Shown here: positions 44,709 through 54,103 of the stretch, piece by piece
How the letters are laid out: each line of letters begins with the position of its first letter
How positions within the stretch are numbered: the first letter of the stretch is position 1
Assembly: GCF_024733015.1 (NCBI RefSeq)
Contig: NZ_JANKJG010000001.1
Span: forward strand, 186,001 to 250,000
Direction: 5' to 3'
From: Pseudosulfitobacter koreensis
GTDB taxonomy: Bacteria > Pseudomonadota > Alphaproteobacteria > Rhodobacterales > Rhodobacteraceae
DNA length: 64,000 nt
Made by a program: the position numbers and the translations under genes
Notes under the pieces: model-generated
What the model was told of the DNA's origin: nothing
Database searches by the model: none
Seen by the model: only the letters and a program-made list of their open reading frames with translations

Positions 44709-46094
44709 TCAGCGTAAAATCGGTACGGGATTCCGGTCGGCGGCGCGCGTAAGCGACGGGGGTTTCGGCCCGCCCGTGGCCCAATCCAGCAACTCGACCG
44801 TGTGAACCACGGGAATGCCAGTCGCGCTGCCGATCTGCATCATGCAGCCGATGTTGCCCGCGGCGATGATATCGGGCGACTTGGCCTCAAGCGTGCGAAC
44901 CTTGCGCGTCTTCAACTCGGCCGAAATCTCGGGCTGCATCAGGTTGTAGGTGCCCGCCGACCCGCAGCACAGGTGGCTGTCGGCCGGTTCCACCACGCCA
45001 AAACCCGCCATCTTCAACAGGGTCTTGGGATGCGTCTTGATCTGCTGGCCGTGCTGCAACGAACAGGCCGCATGATAGGCCACGGTCACCGCGCGCGTGC
45101 CGTCCTGCGGCGCATCGGCGTCTGTGCCGGCAATGCCCATCGCGGCCATGTTGGGACTGCGGGCAATATGCTCGGACGTCATCAGCTGCACCAGCAATTC
45201 GCTGATATCCATGGCTTTTTCAGCAACGCGCCTGGCGTCAGCCTCAAGGTCGGTACGCGCGAACATATGCCCGTAATCCTTCACCGTTGTGCCGCAGCCC
45301 GAGGTATTGATCACGATGGCGTCCAGCCCGTCACCATCCATCTCGTCCGTCCATGCGGTGATGTTCTTGGCCGCCGCCGCATGGCTCTCGTCGCTTTTGC
45401 CCATGTGGTGCGTCAGCGCCCCGCAACAGCCCGCGCCCTTGGCCACGACCACCTCGCAGCCCAGCCTTGTCAGCAGACGGATGGTCGCATCGTTGATGTC
45501 GGTGTTCAGCGCCTTTTGCGCGCAGCCCGTCATCAGCGCCACCCGCTTGGTGCGTGGTGCAACGGGCGCAAAGCTTTGCGGATCATCGTTGCGGCTGACG
45601 GGCGGCACCTTTTTCGGCGCCATCGCGATCATCGCGCGCAGCCGCGGATCGGGCAGAAGCCGCGCGAAAGGCCGCGCCATCTTGGCCCCCAGCAGGGCCA
45701 CGCGAAACCGCATCGGATAGGGCAGGATGCGCGCCAGCACCCAGCGCAGGGCACGATCGCCAAGGGGGCGTTTGTAGTTGTCCTCAATATATTCACGCGC
45801 CTGATCCACCAGGTGCATGTAGTGCACCCCCGAGGGACAGGTCGTCATGCAGGCCAGACACGACAGGCATCGGTCGATATGCTTGACCGTCTTGTCGTCG
45901 GGCACACGCTGGTTTTCCAGCATGTCCTTGATCAGGTAGATACGGCCACGCGGGCTGTCCAGCTCGTCGCCCAGCACCTGATAGGTGGGACATGTGGCGG
46001 TGCAAAATCCGCAGTGCACGCAAGACCGCAGGATCTGGTTCGCGCGTTGGATCTTCGGGTCCTGCATCTGCTCGGGCGTGAATGTCGTCTGCAT
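44709..46094 (-). CDS. glcF: Glycolate oxidase iron-sulfur subunit GlcF
   Basis: 461 aa. Two 4Fe-4S motifs, CVHCGFCTATCPTY and CLSCLACMTTCPSG, in the first third; then two CCG domains, with GAGCCGALTHHMG and HLCCGSAGTYN. It passes electrons from the flavin subunits of glycolate oxidase to the respiratory chain at the inner membrane. It comes ten bases after a small membrane-protein gene that separates it from glcE. Confidence 0.93.
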   Translation of the reverse strand: MQTTFTPEQMQDPKIQRANQILRSCVHCGFCTATCPTYQVLGDELDSPRGRIYLIKDMLENQRVPDDKTVKHIDRCLSCLACMTTCPSGVHYMHLVDQAREYIEDNYKRPLGDRALRWVLARILPYPMRFRVALLGAKMARPFARLLPDPRLRAMIAMAPKKVPPVSRNDDPQSFAPVAPRTKRVALMTGCAQKALNTDINDATIRLLTRLGCEVVVAKGAGCCGALTHHMGKSDESHAAAAKNITAWTDEMDGDGLDAIVINTSGCGTTVKDYGHMFARTDLEADARRVAEKAMDISELLVQLMTSEHIARSPNMAAMGIAGTDADAPQDGTRAVTVAYHAACSLQHGQQIKTHPKTLLKMAGFGVVEPADSHLCCGSAGTYNLMQPEISAELKTRKVRTLEAKSPDIIAAGNIGCMMQIGSATGIPVVHTVELLDWATGGPKPPSLTRAADRNPVPILR

Positions 46095-46104
46095 CGTCTC
46101 TCTT

Positions 46105-46473
46105 TCAACTGCTCAACAGCCGGGCCGCAGCCAGACCGAACCATGGCACCGTGGTGCCCATCGCGCCGATCACACCGATCCAGCGGCGCATGGCTGGCCT
46201 GGGGTCACGCTGTCGCCATGCCAATGCCGCCAGTGCCAGAACCGCGATCCAGGCCGCCCAGATCAGCGTCATTCCGATCCATGTGGCCCAGACGTTTGCA
46301 CCCCAGGGAACCGGCGCCACCCCCTGCAGCCAAAGGCTGACGGCAATAGCCATCACCAGGAACGCGAACAGGCCGAACAGCACCGCACGCGTCGTGGGCA
46401 GCCGAAACAGGCGCAGGAATATCCAGGGGCCCAGCCCGAAGATGATCAGGAACAGAACCAGCCAGAGTGCCAT
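46105..46473 (-). CDS. Small membrane protein between glcE and glcF
   Basis: 122 aa, almost entirely four hydrophobic helices (MALWLVLFLIIFGLGPWIFL, then VLFGLFAFLVMAIAVSLWL, WIGMTLIWAAWIAVLALAA, IGVIGAMGTTVPWFGLAAA). Its ATG overlaps the glcE stop by one base (TGATG) and glcF follows after ten bases, so it is built into the operon. No family recognised; a membrane anchor or quinone-side partner of the complex is possible. Confidence 0.75.
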   Translation of the reverse strand: MALWLVLFLIIFGLGPWIFLRLFRLPTTRAVLFGLFAFLVMAIAVSLWLQGVAPVPWGANVWATWIGMTLIWAAWIAVLALAALAWRQRDPRPAMRRWIGVIGAMGTTVPWFGLAAARLLSS

Positions 46474-47588
46474 CAGGCGGCCTGTGCCGACGTGGCGTTC
46501 AGCACCCCGCGCGGATCGAACCGTGCCCGCACCCCGTTGGTCAGCGCCGCCAGCGCGGGGGCCTCGGGCTGGAACACCCCCAGCCGCGCCCGCGTCGGCG
46601 CATCTGCCCGTATCAGGGTCGCGTGCCCGGCGCAGGGTGCGATCCTGGCCCGCAGGTCGGTCCCCTTGGCGCAGAGCACCCAGATCAGCCCGCCGCCCCA
46701 GTCCAGCATGTAATCGGACTCTTCGGGCAATGCGGTGACGATGGCAGGCGCGTCGCTCGGCTTGACCGATATCCGCCAAACATCGCCATCGCGTTCGGCA
46801 AAACGCGCGACATCGCGCACGCCCCGCCACAGGGTCCGCGAGGCTTCTGCTTCCAGCCTTTCGATATCGCCAAACCCCGCAAGGGCCGCCTCCAGCGCGC
46901 CAAGCCGATAGGCGACCGAGCCGTCAAACCCTTCGATCCGCACCACCGCACCGCGATCCGGCAGGAAAGCCGCCCCCGTGACCTCGAAGGGTGATCCAAG
47001 CCCACGCGCCAGCGCTGCCACCGCCTGCCCGGCATCGCGGGTATCAATCACCAGGCTCGCTTCGATCTCGGGCCGGGGCAGCACCTTCATCGCGACTTCG
47101 GTCAGTACACCAAGCGTGCCGAAAGATCCGCACATCAGCTTGACCAGGTCATAGCCGGTCACGTTCTTCATCACCCGCCCGCCGTTCTTCACGATGCGCC
47201 CGCTGCCGTCGACAAACCGCACCCCCAGCGCAAAATCTCGTGCAGCGCCAACCGCAATCCGGCGCGGCCCGCTGACATTGGCCGCCATCACGCCGCCGAT
47301 GGTCGGCGTGCCCGTGGTGCCCAACAGTGTGCGGTGGTCCATCGGCTCGAACGCGAGCCGCTGGTTCTCTGCAGCCAACGCCGCCTCGATCTCGGCCACC
47401 GGCGTGCCGGCCCCCGCCACCAGCGTCAGCGCGCCGGGCTCATAGAGCGCTACACCGCCCAGACCCGCTGCCGACAGCACGTCGCCCGTGCCCGAAAACC
47501 CGCGCGTGCCGCCGCCCTGCACCGCAAGCGGCCCTCTGGCATCGGCAATCAATGCGGCCAGTTCTGCTTCGCTCTGCGGTGTCATCAT
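46473..47588 (-). CDS. glcE: Glycolate oxidase FAD-binding subunit GlcE
   Basis: 371 aa. A PCMH-type FAD domain: VQGGGTRGFSG, LGTTGTPTIGGVMAANVSGPRR in consecutive pieces and GYDLVKLMCGSFGTLGVLTE. Shorter than GlcD and lacking its C-terminal motifs, as usual. It forms the oxidase with GlcD and GlcF. It begins 45 bases after glcD, with a recurrent intergenic motif and hairpin in between. Confidence 0.92.
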   Translation of the reverse strand: MMTPQSEAELAALIADARGPLAVQGGGTRGFSGTGDVLSAAGLGGVALYEPGALTLVAGAGTPVAEIEAALAAENQRLAFEPMDHRTLLGTTGTPTIGGVMAANVSGPRRIAVGAARDFALGVRFVDGSGRIVKNGGRVMKNVTGYDLVKLMCGSFGTLGVLTEVAMKVLPRPEIEASLVIDTRDAGQAVAALARGLGSPFEVTGAAFLPDRGAVVRIEGFDGSVAYRLGALEAALAGFGDIERLEAEASRTLWRGVRDVARFAERDGDVWRISVKPSDAPAIVTALPEESDYMLDWGGGLIWVLCAKGTDLRARIAPCAGHATLIRADAPTRARLGVFQPEAPALAALTNGVRARFDPRGVLNATSAQAA

Positions 47589-47602
47589 TTTCTCTTGGCT
47601 CC

Positions 47603-47635
47603 AAATATCCCGGGGGGACAGGGGGCTGGCCCCCT
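47603..47635. repeat. Recurrent G-run/ATATTT motif with hairpin, copy 2
   Basis: AAATATCCCGGGGGGA (47603-47618) followed by AGGGGGC/GCCCCCT (47620-47635). It fills the glcD-glcE gap, and the hairpin covers the glcD stop codon. Compare 2162-2203, which has the same order of motif and hairpin. Confidence 0.5.
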
Positions 47636-49082
47636 ACTGCGCTGCAATCGCCACAACGCGCCGCGCCTCAGAGGCATCCAGCGGAAAGACCTTCGCAGGG
47701 TTCAGCAGCCAATGCGGATCGAACACGTCCTTGACCGCCATCTGCGCCTCCAGATCGTCCATTGTGTATTGCACGTGCATCAAATCGCGCTTTTCGATGC
47801 CCACACCGTGTTCACCGGTCAGACAGCCGCCCGCCTCGACACACAGCTTCAGCACCTCGGCGCCGAAGGCTTCGCACAGTTCCAGATCGCCGGGCTTGTT
47901 CGCGTCGAACAGGATAAGCGGATGCATGTTGCCGTCGCCTGCGTGAAACACATTGCCCACGCGCAACCCGTATTTTTCGGACATCTCGCCGATCCGCCGC
48001 AGCACGAAGGGCAGCGCCGACACCGGGATCGTGCCGTCGAGGCACATGTAATCGTTGATCTGGCCCATCGCGCCGAACGCGCTTTTGCGGCCCAGCCAGA
48101 TGCGGGCGCTTTCCTCCGCCGACTTGCTTTCGCGCAGCTCAACCGGGTTGTGCCTGCGCGCGATCTCCATGATCCGAGCCAGTTGGTCGTCAATCTCGGC
48201 GTCAGATCCTTCGACCTCGACGATCAGCAGCGCCTCGCAATCGGGATATCCCGCACCGGCAAAGGCCTCTGTCGCCTCGATGCAGGGGCGGTCCATGAAC
48301 TCGATCGCAACGGGCAGGACGCCCGCCTTGATGATGTCGCTGACGCATTCCCCCGCGACCTCGTTGTCGTCGAAACCCATCAGCACGGGTCGCGCGCCCT
48401 CGGGCTTGTGCAGGATGCGCAGGGTCGCTTCGGTCACCACGCCCAACTGCCCTTCAGAACCGCAGATGACCCCCAGCAGGTCCAGCCCGCCCGCATCCAG
48501 ATAGCCGCCGCCGATTTCGACCACGGTGCCGTCCATCTGCACCAGCGTCACGCCCATCAGGTTGTTCGTCGTCACGCCGTATTTCAGGCAATGCGCCCCG
48601 CCGCTGTTCATCGCGATATTGCCCGCAATGGCGCAGGCCAGCTGGCTGGAGGGGTCGGGCGCATAGAAGAACCCGTCTTCCTCGACCGCGCCGGTCACGC
48701 TGAGGTTGGTGCGCCCGGACTGCACGCGGATGATCCGGTTGGCATAGTCCGTCTCGATCACCTCGTTCATCCGCGCCACACCCAGGATCACGCAATCCGC
48801 TGTGGGCAGCGCGCCCCCGGCAAGAGATGTGCCAGAGCCGCGCGGCACCACGGGGACGCCTTCTTCAAAGCAGATGCGCAGCACGTCCGAGACCTCTTGC
48901 GTCGTCGACGGCAGCACCGCCACCATCGGGGCGCATTTGTAGGCGGTCAGCGCGTCACATTCATAGGCGCGCGTCTCGGTTATCTCGCTGATCACGGCAT
49001 CGGCAGGCAGCACCTTTGACAGGCGCTTGACCAGTTGGGCCTTGCGGGCCAGCACGGCGGGATTCGGGACGGGCATTTCCAT
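47634..49082 (-). CDS. glcD: Glycolate oxidase catalytic subunit GlcD
   Basis: 482 aa FAD enzyme. PCMH domain with VPRGSGTSLAGGALP and IAGNIAMNSGGAHCLKYG; C-terminal FAD-oxidase domain with HAGDGNMHPLI and LTGEHGVGIEK. It oxidises glycolate (or D-lactate) to the 2-oxo acid. The start at 49082 has AGGAGGAA before it. First gene of glcD-glcE-membrane protein-glcF; a palindrome lies directly upstream. Confidence 0.93.
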   Translation of the reverse strand: MEMPVPNPAVLARKAQLVKRLSKVLPADAVISEITETRAYECDALTAYKCAPMVAVLPSTTQEVSDVLRICFEEGVPVVPRGSGTSLAGGALPTADCVILGVARMNEVIETDYANRIIRVQSGRTNLSVTGAVEEDGFFYAPDPSSQLACAIAGNIAMNSGGAHCLKYGVTTNNLMGVTLVQMDGTVVEIGGGYLDAGGLDLLGVICGSEGQLGVVTEATLRILHKPEGARPVLMGFDDNEVAGECVSDIIKAGVLPVAIEFMDRPCIEATEAFAGAGYPDCEALLIVEVEGSDAEIDDQLARIMEIARRHNPVELRESKSAEESARIWLGRKSAFGAMGQINDYMCLDGTIPVSALPFVLRRIGEMSEKYGLRVGNVFHAGDGNMHPLILFDANKPGDLELCEAFGAEVLKLCVEAGGCLTGEHGVGIEKRDLMHVQYTMDDLEAQMAVKDVFDPHWLLNPAKVFPLDASEARRVVAIAAQ

Positions 49083-49095
49083 GGCGCTTCCTCCT

Positions 49096-49118
49096 ATTGG
49101 TAAACTAATATTACCAAT
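49096..49118. promoter_or_regulatory. Palindrome upstream of glcD, possible GntR-type operator
   Basis: ATTGGTAA (49096-49103) and TTACCAAT (49111-49118) around ACTAATA. TTGGT...ACCAA is the half-site type of PdhR/GlcC/LldR regulators, though their usual 3-base spacer between GGT and ACC is here 11 bases. It sits next to the glcD Shine-Dalgarno, so binding would block the operon. No regulator gene is nearby. Confidence 0.5.
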
Positions 49119-49162
49119 TTGACCGCGTGACAAGAGGCGGCCTGACACCCTATCACTCTAGC

Positions 49163-49861
49163 ATGACATGGACCTACCGTCTCACCCTGTTCGACCCGCT
49201 GGATTACATCGCCCTGGGCGTGTTGGTCGCCGCATGGCTGCTGATCGGCTGGCGCGTCGAAAGCACGACGTCCAACACGCCCTCGACGGCGCGGATCATG
49301 GCCGGATACCGACGCGAATGGATGGTGCAGATGGTCACGCGCGAGCCGCGCATTTTCGATGCGCAGATCCTGTCCAGCCTGCGCCAGAGCACCGCTTTCT
49401 TTGCCTCGACCGCCGCCATCGCCATCGGCGGCGCGCTGGCGATGATCGGCAATGCGGAAAGCATCACCGAGATCGCCAATGACCTGATCCTGACCTCGGA
49501 GCCGGTCTTTGTATGGGAAGCCAAGTTGCTGATCATCAGCCTGTTCCTGACCAACGCGTTCCTGAAATTCGTCTGGGCCAACCGCCTGTTCGGCTATGCC
49601 GCCGTGGTCATGGCCTCGGTGCCCAACGACCCGCAGGACCCCATGGCCCTGACCCGCGCCGGCCAATCCGCCGAGATCAACATCGCCGCCGCCCGCAGTT
49701 TCAACCGGGGCCTGCGCGCCGTCTATTTCGGCATCGCGATGGCCGCGTGGCTGCTGGGGCCGGCGGCCCTGCTGGTCGCCACCACCTTCACCCTTGCGAT
49801 CATCTGGCGGCGGGAATTTGCATCGAACTCGCGGCGCATTCTTTTGGGGGCCCTGAAATGA
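49163..49861 (+). CDS. DUF599 family membrane protein
   Basis: 232 aa. Membrane segments at about residues 12-30, 75-95, 115-140 and 190-220; conserved REWMVQMVTRE and NRLFGYAAVVMAS are as in DUF599. Function unknown. The start at 49163 has no strong Shine-Dalgarno. It is divergent from glcD and overlaps the next gene by four bases (ATGA). Confidence 0.8.
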   Translation: MTWTYRLTLFDPLDYIALGVLVAAWLLIGWRVESTTSNTPSTARIMAGYRREWMVQMVTREPRIFDAQILSSLRQSTAFFASTAAIAIGGALAMIGNAESITEIANDLILTSEPVFVWEAKLLIISLFLTNAFLKFVWANRLFGYAAVVMASVPNDPQDPMALTRAGQSAEINIAAARSFNRGLRAVYFGIAMAAWLLGPAALLVATTFTLAIIWRREFASNSRRILLGALK

Positions 49862-50205
49862 GATGGCTTTCCGCCCTCATGCTGACCGCCACGACAAGCC
49901 TGGCCGATCCGCCGCAGATCGTCGCGGTGACCGCCGCGCAGACCGGTGACACATGGCAGTTCGATGTGACAATCGCGCACCCTGACACAGGATGGGACCA
50001 CTACGCCGACGGCTGGCGGGTGCTTGACATGGACGGGCGGCAACTGGGCATGCGCATTCTGGCGCATCCGCATGTGAACGAGCAGCCCTTCACCCGGTCG
50101 CTGACCGGAGTGGCGATACCCGAAGGCACGCGGCAGGTGCAGATACAGGCGCGCGACCTGCCGGGGGGCTGGAATGCGCAGACGACGGTTGTGGAACTGG
50201 AATAA
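49858..50205 (+). CDS. Small secreted protein, unknown
   Basis: 115 aa. Short signal peptide (MRWLSALMLTATTSLA) and a beta-rich mature domain (TWQFDVTIAHPDTGWDHYAD, later GWNAQTTVVELE). Probably periplasmic; no function recognised. Translationally coupled to DUF599 by ATGA. Confidence 0.7.
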   Translation: MRWLSALMLTATTSLADPPQIVAVTAAQTGDTWQFDVTIAHPDTGWDHYADGWRVLDMDGRQLGMRILAHPHVNEQPFTRSLTGVAIPEGTRQVQIQARDLPGGWNAQTTVVELE

Positions 50206-50214
50206 ACATCACCT

Positions 50215-50685
50215 TCAATCGCGGTGGTACGGTGCCCCGGCCAGGATAGACGCGGCGCGGTACAACTGTTCGGCCAGCATCACCCGCACCAGCATGTGCG
50301 GCCAGACCATCGCGCCAAACGACAGGGCAAAGTCCGCCTCGGCGCGCAAGCCGGGATCAATCCCGTCGGCACCGCCGATCACCAGCGCCAGATCAGACCG
50401 CCCGCCATCGCGCCAACCGGCCAGACGTTTCGCGAACCTGGGCGATGTTTCCACCCGCCCACGTTCGTCCATCACCGCAAGCAATGCGCCCTTGGGCACC
50501 GCGCGGCGCAGCAGGTCGGCTTCGGCCGCCATGCCGCCGCCCTTGCGGTCGTCCACTTCAACGATCTGCGCCGGACCCAGGCTGAGAGCCCGTCCGGTGC
50601 GGTCGAAACGTGTCAGGTAATCGGAAATAAGATCTGCCTCGGGGCCGCCACGCAGGCGCCCCACGGCAATGATATGAACCTTCAT
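50215..50685 (-). CDS. rlmH: 23S rRNA (pseudouridine-1915-N3)-methyltransferase
   Basis: 156 aa SPOUT enzyme, standard length. Start MKVHIIAVGRLR; knot motifs LVIGGADGIDPGL and the C-terminal HMLVRVMLAEQLYRA followed by PYHRD. It methylates pseudouridine 1915 in helix 69 of 23S rRNA. Seven bases after rsfS, the usual neighbour. Confidence 0.95.
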   Translation of the reverse strand: MKVHIIAVGRLRGGPEADLISDYLTRFDRTGRALSLGPAQIVEVDDRKGGGMAAEADLLRRAVPKGALLAVMDERGRVETSPRFAKRLAGWRDGGRSDLALVIGGADGIDPGLRAEADFALSFGAMVWPHMLVRVMLAEQLYRAASILAGAPYHRD

Positions 50686-50692
50686 TGATGCG

Positions 50693-51061
50693 TCAGCTGG
50701 GTGCGGTCGCACCGCCTGTGCTCTGCCACATCTTTTCAAGCTGGTAGAACTCGCGCACTTCCGGACGGAACACGTGTACGATCACGTCGCCCGTATCGAC
50801 CAGAACCCAGTCGCCCGTGTCCTTGCCCTCGATCCGCGCGGAGCGGCCGAATGCCTCTTTCAGGCGCTGCACCAGCTTTTCGGCGATGGCGGAGACCTGA
50901 CGCGATGACCTGCCCGAACACACGACCATATAGTCGCCAAAGGCCGTCTTGCCCTGCAGGTTGATCTGCACGACATCTTCGGCTTTGTCATCGGAAAGGG
51001 AAGAAAGGATCAAAGCCAGCTGCGCTTCGCTGCCTGCTTCGGGTGCATCGGCGCGCATCAT
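50693..51061 (-). CDS. rsfS: Ribosome silencing factor RsfS
   Basis: 122 aa. The RsfS core DKAEDVVQINLQGK, DYMVVCSGRSSRQVSAIAE and DWVLVDTGDVIVHVFRPEVREFY is complete. It binds uL14 on the 50S subunit and blocks subunit joining when nutrients are scarce. Two adjacent ATGs are possible; no strong Shine-Dalgarno. In operon with rlmH. Confidence 0.95.
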   Translation of the reverse strand: MMRADAPEAGSEAQLALILSSLSDDKAEDVVQINLQGKTAFGDYMVVCSGRSSRQVSAIAEKLVQRLKEAFGRSARIEGKDTGDWVLVDTGDVIVHVFRPEVREFYQLEKMWQSTGGATAPS

Positions 51062-51295
51062 CGCGCCCGTTTGGTCGGCAGATGGTGCCGACGTGGTATG
51101 GATTGACAGGACATTGCCCTCCTAGATACGCGCCGCCAGATCCCCGGCGCTGGGATACTCCCTTAAACTAGCAAGCAAACCGGCAGAATTCAACGTGTGC
51201 CGGACGCGATCCGCAAGACGGGCCAAATGCTGCTTAACTTGCATGCAGCGCCCCGCCATCGTTATGGTGCGCGGGCCTATGATCGAGGACCCGTT

Positions 51296-52513
51296 TTGCT
51301 GAGCCATGCCATCCGTTTCATCTGTACCTGCGCGGTGTTTCTTGCTGCCGCCGCGACGGCATCCGCTCAACAGGTGGTGTTCGACGAATGGCGTTACCAT
51401 CAACCGGGTGATCTGCTGTACGACGAAGGCGTGCACACGGCGGGGGTGATCCTGGAGGACTACAGTTTTGCCGTCATAGTGCTGGACGCCGCCGGTAAAA
51501 ACACCGCGATTGGCGCTGTTATCCCCGGAACCGAGTTCGAGGACAGCATCTCGTCGACCCTGACCATGACGGACGGGTTCCAGCGTAATCTGACCATTTC
51601 GGGCGACAGGTTGCGCCGCGAACAGCCCAAGAGCGACGGCATGGTGTCCTATACGTTCTCCATCTCGGAAGAGGACGTCGAGTTCTTTCAGGCGGCCCTG
51701 ACCTGGACCCTTCAGGCGGGCGACCAAAGCGCCACCTTTCCGCTGGCGGGGTCACGCGATGCGGTCGATGCGGCCCGAGCCGCGCAGCAGATCAGCGCGG
51801 ATGGCGCAGAGGTGCGTGCGGAATGGATCGCTGCCTGCGATGCCGCTGCCGGACACCCCTATGACACCGAATCAGATGCGCCCGGCGTGGCCTGGTCCGA
51901 CATCGACGCGGACACCGCCACCGAGGCCTGTCTGAACGCCTATGCTGCGGGCGACGTCAGCCCGCGCACCCGGTTCCAGCTGGGCCGCGCCTATGACAAG
52001 GCGGGCGATGCGCGTGCGCTGGAATTGCTGGGCCGGGCAGCGCTGGGGGATGAGTATCCCATCGCCTTCCACAGCCTTGCCGCACTTTACACCGCCAGCG
52101 ACTATACCTTTCGCGATCTTGGACGAGCGCGCGACCTGTTGGAGCAGGGTGCAGCCCTGGGGGATACGGTCAGCGCCTATGCGCTGGGGCGCATGCTGGT
52201 CGAGCGCGACGCGGACAAAGACCGGGGCCGCGCGCTGCTGCGCGACGCCGCCGAGGCAGGCTATCCCGCGGCGCAGCGCATCTATGGCGCATGGCTGATC
52301 GACGGCACATTGGAAAACGGCGATCCAGCTCTGGCAAGGGACTACCTGGAGCGCGCGGCGGACGGGGGCGACGCCGATGCGGCCTATGCGCTGGCGCAGC
52401 TGTATCTCGGCGACAGCGGCCTAGACCCGGATCCAAGGCGATACCTAAGCTATCTCAAGCTGGCGGCAAGGCGCGGCAACGCCCAAGCGCTCGACGCGCT
52501 GGCGCTGGATTAG
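51296..52513 (+). CDS. Secreted Sel1-repeat protein
   Basis: 405 aa. The TTG start at 51296 is favoured by GAGGA six bases before it and gives a signal peptide ending TASAQ. The N-terminal ~165 residues are an unassigned beta-rich domain (invasion-associated-locus-B-like in look). From about 220 on there are Sel1-type helical repeats (FQLGRAYDKAGDARALELLG, then SAYALGRMLV, DADAAYALAQLYLG). Sel1 repeats mediate protein contacts. Its stop overlaps the converging MscS gene. Confidence 0.75.
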   Translation: MLSHAIRFICTCAVFLAAAATASAQQVVFDEWRYHQPGDLLYDEGVHTAGVILEDYSFAVIVLDAAGKNTAIGAVIPGTEFEDSISSTLTMTDGFQRNLTISGDRLRREQPKSDGMVSYTFSISEEDVEFFQAALTWTLQAGDQSATFPLAGSRDAVDAARAAQQISADGAEVRAEWIAACDAAAGHPYDTESDAPGVAWSDIDADTATEACLNAYAAGDVSPRTRFQLGRAYDKAGDARALELLGRAALGDEYPIAFHSLAALYTASDYTFRDLGRARDLLEQGAALGDTVSAYALGRMLVERDADKDRGRALLRDAAEAGYPAAQRIYGAWLIDGTLENGDPALARDYLERAADGGDADAAYALAQLYLGDSGLDPDPRRYLSYLKLAARRGNAQALDALALD

Positions 52514-53925
52514 CCGAAGGACGTATCGGGCCCTGTGTCCTTTTTCGCAGAGGAGCTTTCTTCCGCGACCTTTTCTGGCACCGCCTCGCCGAACGTCTGT
52601 TTGGGCATGTCGCTCAGCATCCGCACCTCGCGTTGGGGGAAGGGGATCGAGATGTCGTTCGCCTTGAAGATGTCCCAGAGCGCCAGATAGACGTTGCCGC
52701 GGATGTTGGTCAGACCGCCCGTAGGGTCCTTGATCCAGAACCGCAGAATGTAATCCACGCTGCTGTCGCCGAAGCCCACCACGTGACAGACGGGCGGACG
52801 GTGGCTGAGCACGCGGTCGGCGCTCTTGGCAGCTTCGATCGCCAGCTTGCGCACCTGATGAGGGTCGTCCGCGTAGGAGGTGCCAAAATAGATGTCCAGC
52901 CGCACGAAGTCGTTAGAGTGCGACCAGTTCACCACCTGTCCGGTGATCAGATCCTCGTTGGGGATCAGATATTCCTTGCCGTCGCGCGTGACCACGGACG
53001 CATAGCGCGCGCCGAGCGTCTGTATCCAACCGAAGGTATCGCCCAGGCTGATGACGTCACCCGGCTTGATCGACTTGTCGAGCAGGATGATCACGCCCGA
53101 AACAAGGTTCGAGATCACCTTTTGCAGACCAAAACCCAGGCCGACGCCGATGGCACCGGTCAGCACCGCAAGGCCGGTCAGGTCGATGCCCACCGCCTTG
53201 ATCCCCGCAAAGAACGCAAAGCCATAAAGAGAGATCTGCACCGCCTTGACCGCAAGCACTTGCATCGAGGGGCTGATGTCCTCGTTTCTGCGGATGGTCC
53301 CCGCCGCGGTGTTGCTGATCAGACGCGCCAAGGTAATGAGCACGCCGATCACCACGGCAGCGGTGATCAAGGTCAGCACCGACAGCCGGAAATCGCCAAC
53401 CGACAGCGCCAGCCGGTCGAGAAACAGCGCCACCTCGTCGGATACGTTGAGATAAAAGAGCGTGGCGTAGATCCACAGGCCCCAGGTCACCACCCGCCGC
53501 AGAAACCGGTTGCGCACCAGCCGTGCAGAGAAGCCGATGAACGCCCAGGCGGTCGCCAGCGTGGCGGCCAGCCCGATCAGATAGGACCGGGACGGCCAGG
53601 TTGTTTCCTGCATGAACAGCCAAACCGACCAGCCCAAGACCGAAAACCACACCAGCCCCAGCCTGCGCCTGATCTGCACGACCATGCGCAGTTGCCACGC
53701 CTTCCAGCCCTCGCGCGCGCGCACCCATGTCTGCAACGCGCGGCCCGAGAATTTGTGCAGGCCGTAGCACAAGGCGGCAAGCCCGAGGATGATCAAGACC
53801 TGGTAAAGGCGCCAACCGGGTTGCATCAGACTGATGGCGAAAGACTGGACCGTGCCGGCTGCTGTCTGAATCGACGCCAACATGTCCAGACCGAACTTTG
53901 CCCCGGTCTCGGTGGTGTTCTCCAT
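52510..53925 (-). CDS. Large MscS-family mechanosensitive channel
   Basis: 471 aa. Six membrane segments are visible before the MscS core. The pore helix is GAIGVGLGFGLQKVISNLVSGVII, and the vestibule domain has IPNEDLITGQVVNWS. The extra N-terminal helices and acidic C-terminal tail place it among the larger MscS/MscM-type channels. The start at 53925 follows AGGGAG. It is the second MscS paralogue here. Confidence 0.9.
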   Translation of the reverse strand: MENTTETGAKFGLDMLASIQTAAGTVQSFAISLMQPGWRLYQVLIILGLAALCYGLHKFSGRALQTWVRAREGWKAWQLRMVVQIRRRLGLVWFSVLGWSVWLFMQETTWPSRSYLIGLAATLATAWAFIGFSARLVRNRFLRRVVTWGLWIYATLFYLNVSDEVALFLDRLALSVGDFRLSVLTLITAAVVIGVLITLARLISNTAAGTIRRNEDISPSMQVLAVKAVQISLYGFAFFAGIKAVGIDLTGLAVLTGAIGVGLGFGLQKVISNLVSGVIILLDKSIKPGDVISLGDTFGWIQTLGARYASVVTRDGKEYLIPNEDLITGQVVNWSHSNDFVRLDIYFGTSYADDPHQVRKLAIEAAKSADRVLSHRPPVCHVVGFGDSSVDYILRFWIKDPTGGLTNIRGNVYLALWDIFKANDISIPFPQREVRMLSDMPKQTFGEAVPEKVAEESSSAKKDTGPDTSFG

Positions 53926-54067
53926 GCGCACTCCCTGCGTTGATCTCATGGTGCACTTAGACTTAACCCTGTGCAAGCCAAACGAAACTGGCAGCCACAC
54001 CCATGCAGGGCGTTCGGGCGTGGCGAGCGTGCCGCTTCAACCAAATGGGCCTTTTCGTTCGTCTCGC

Positions 54068-54096
54068 TTGCACCGCAAGGGGCAAAGGCGTATCTC
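54068..54096 (+). promoter_or_regulatory. Probable leuC promoter
   Basis: TTGCAC (54068-54073) and TATCTC (54091-54096) with a 17-base spacer. Transcription would begin near 54103, giving a leader of about 160 bases ahead of leuC. Confidence 0.5.
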
Positions 54097-54103
54097 TGCC
54101 GCC

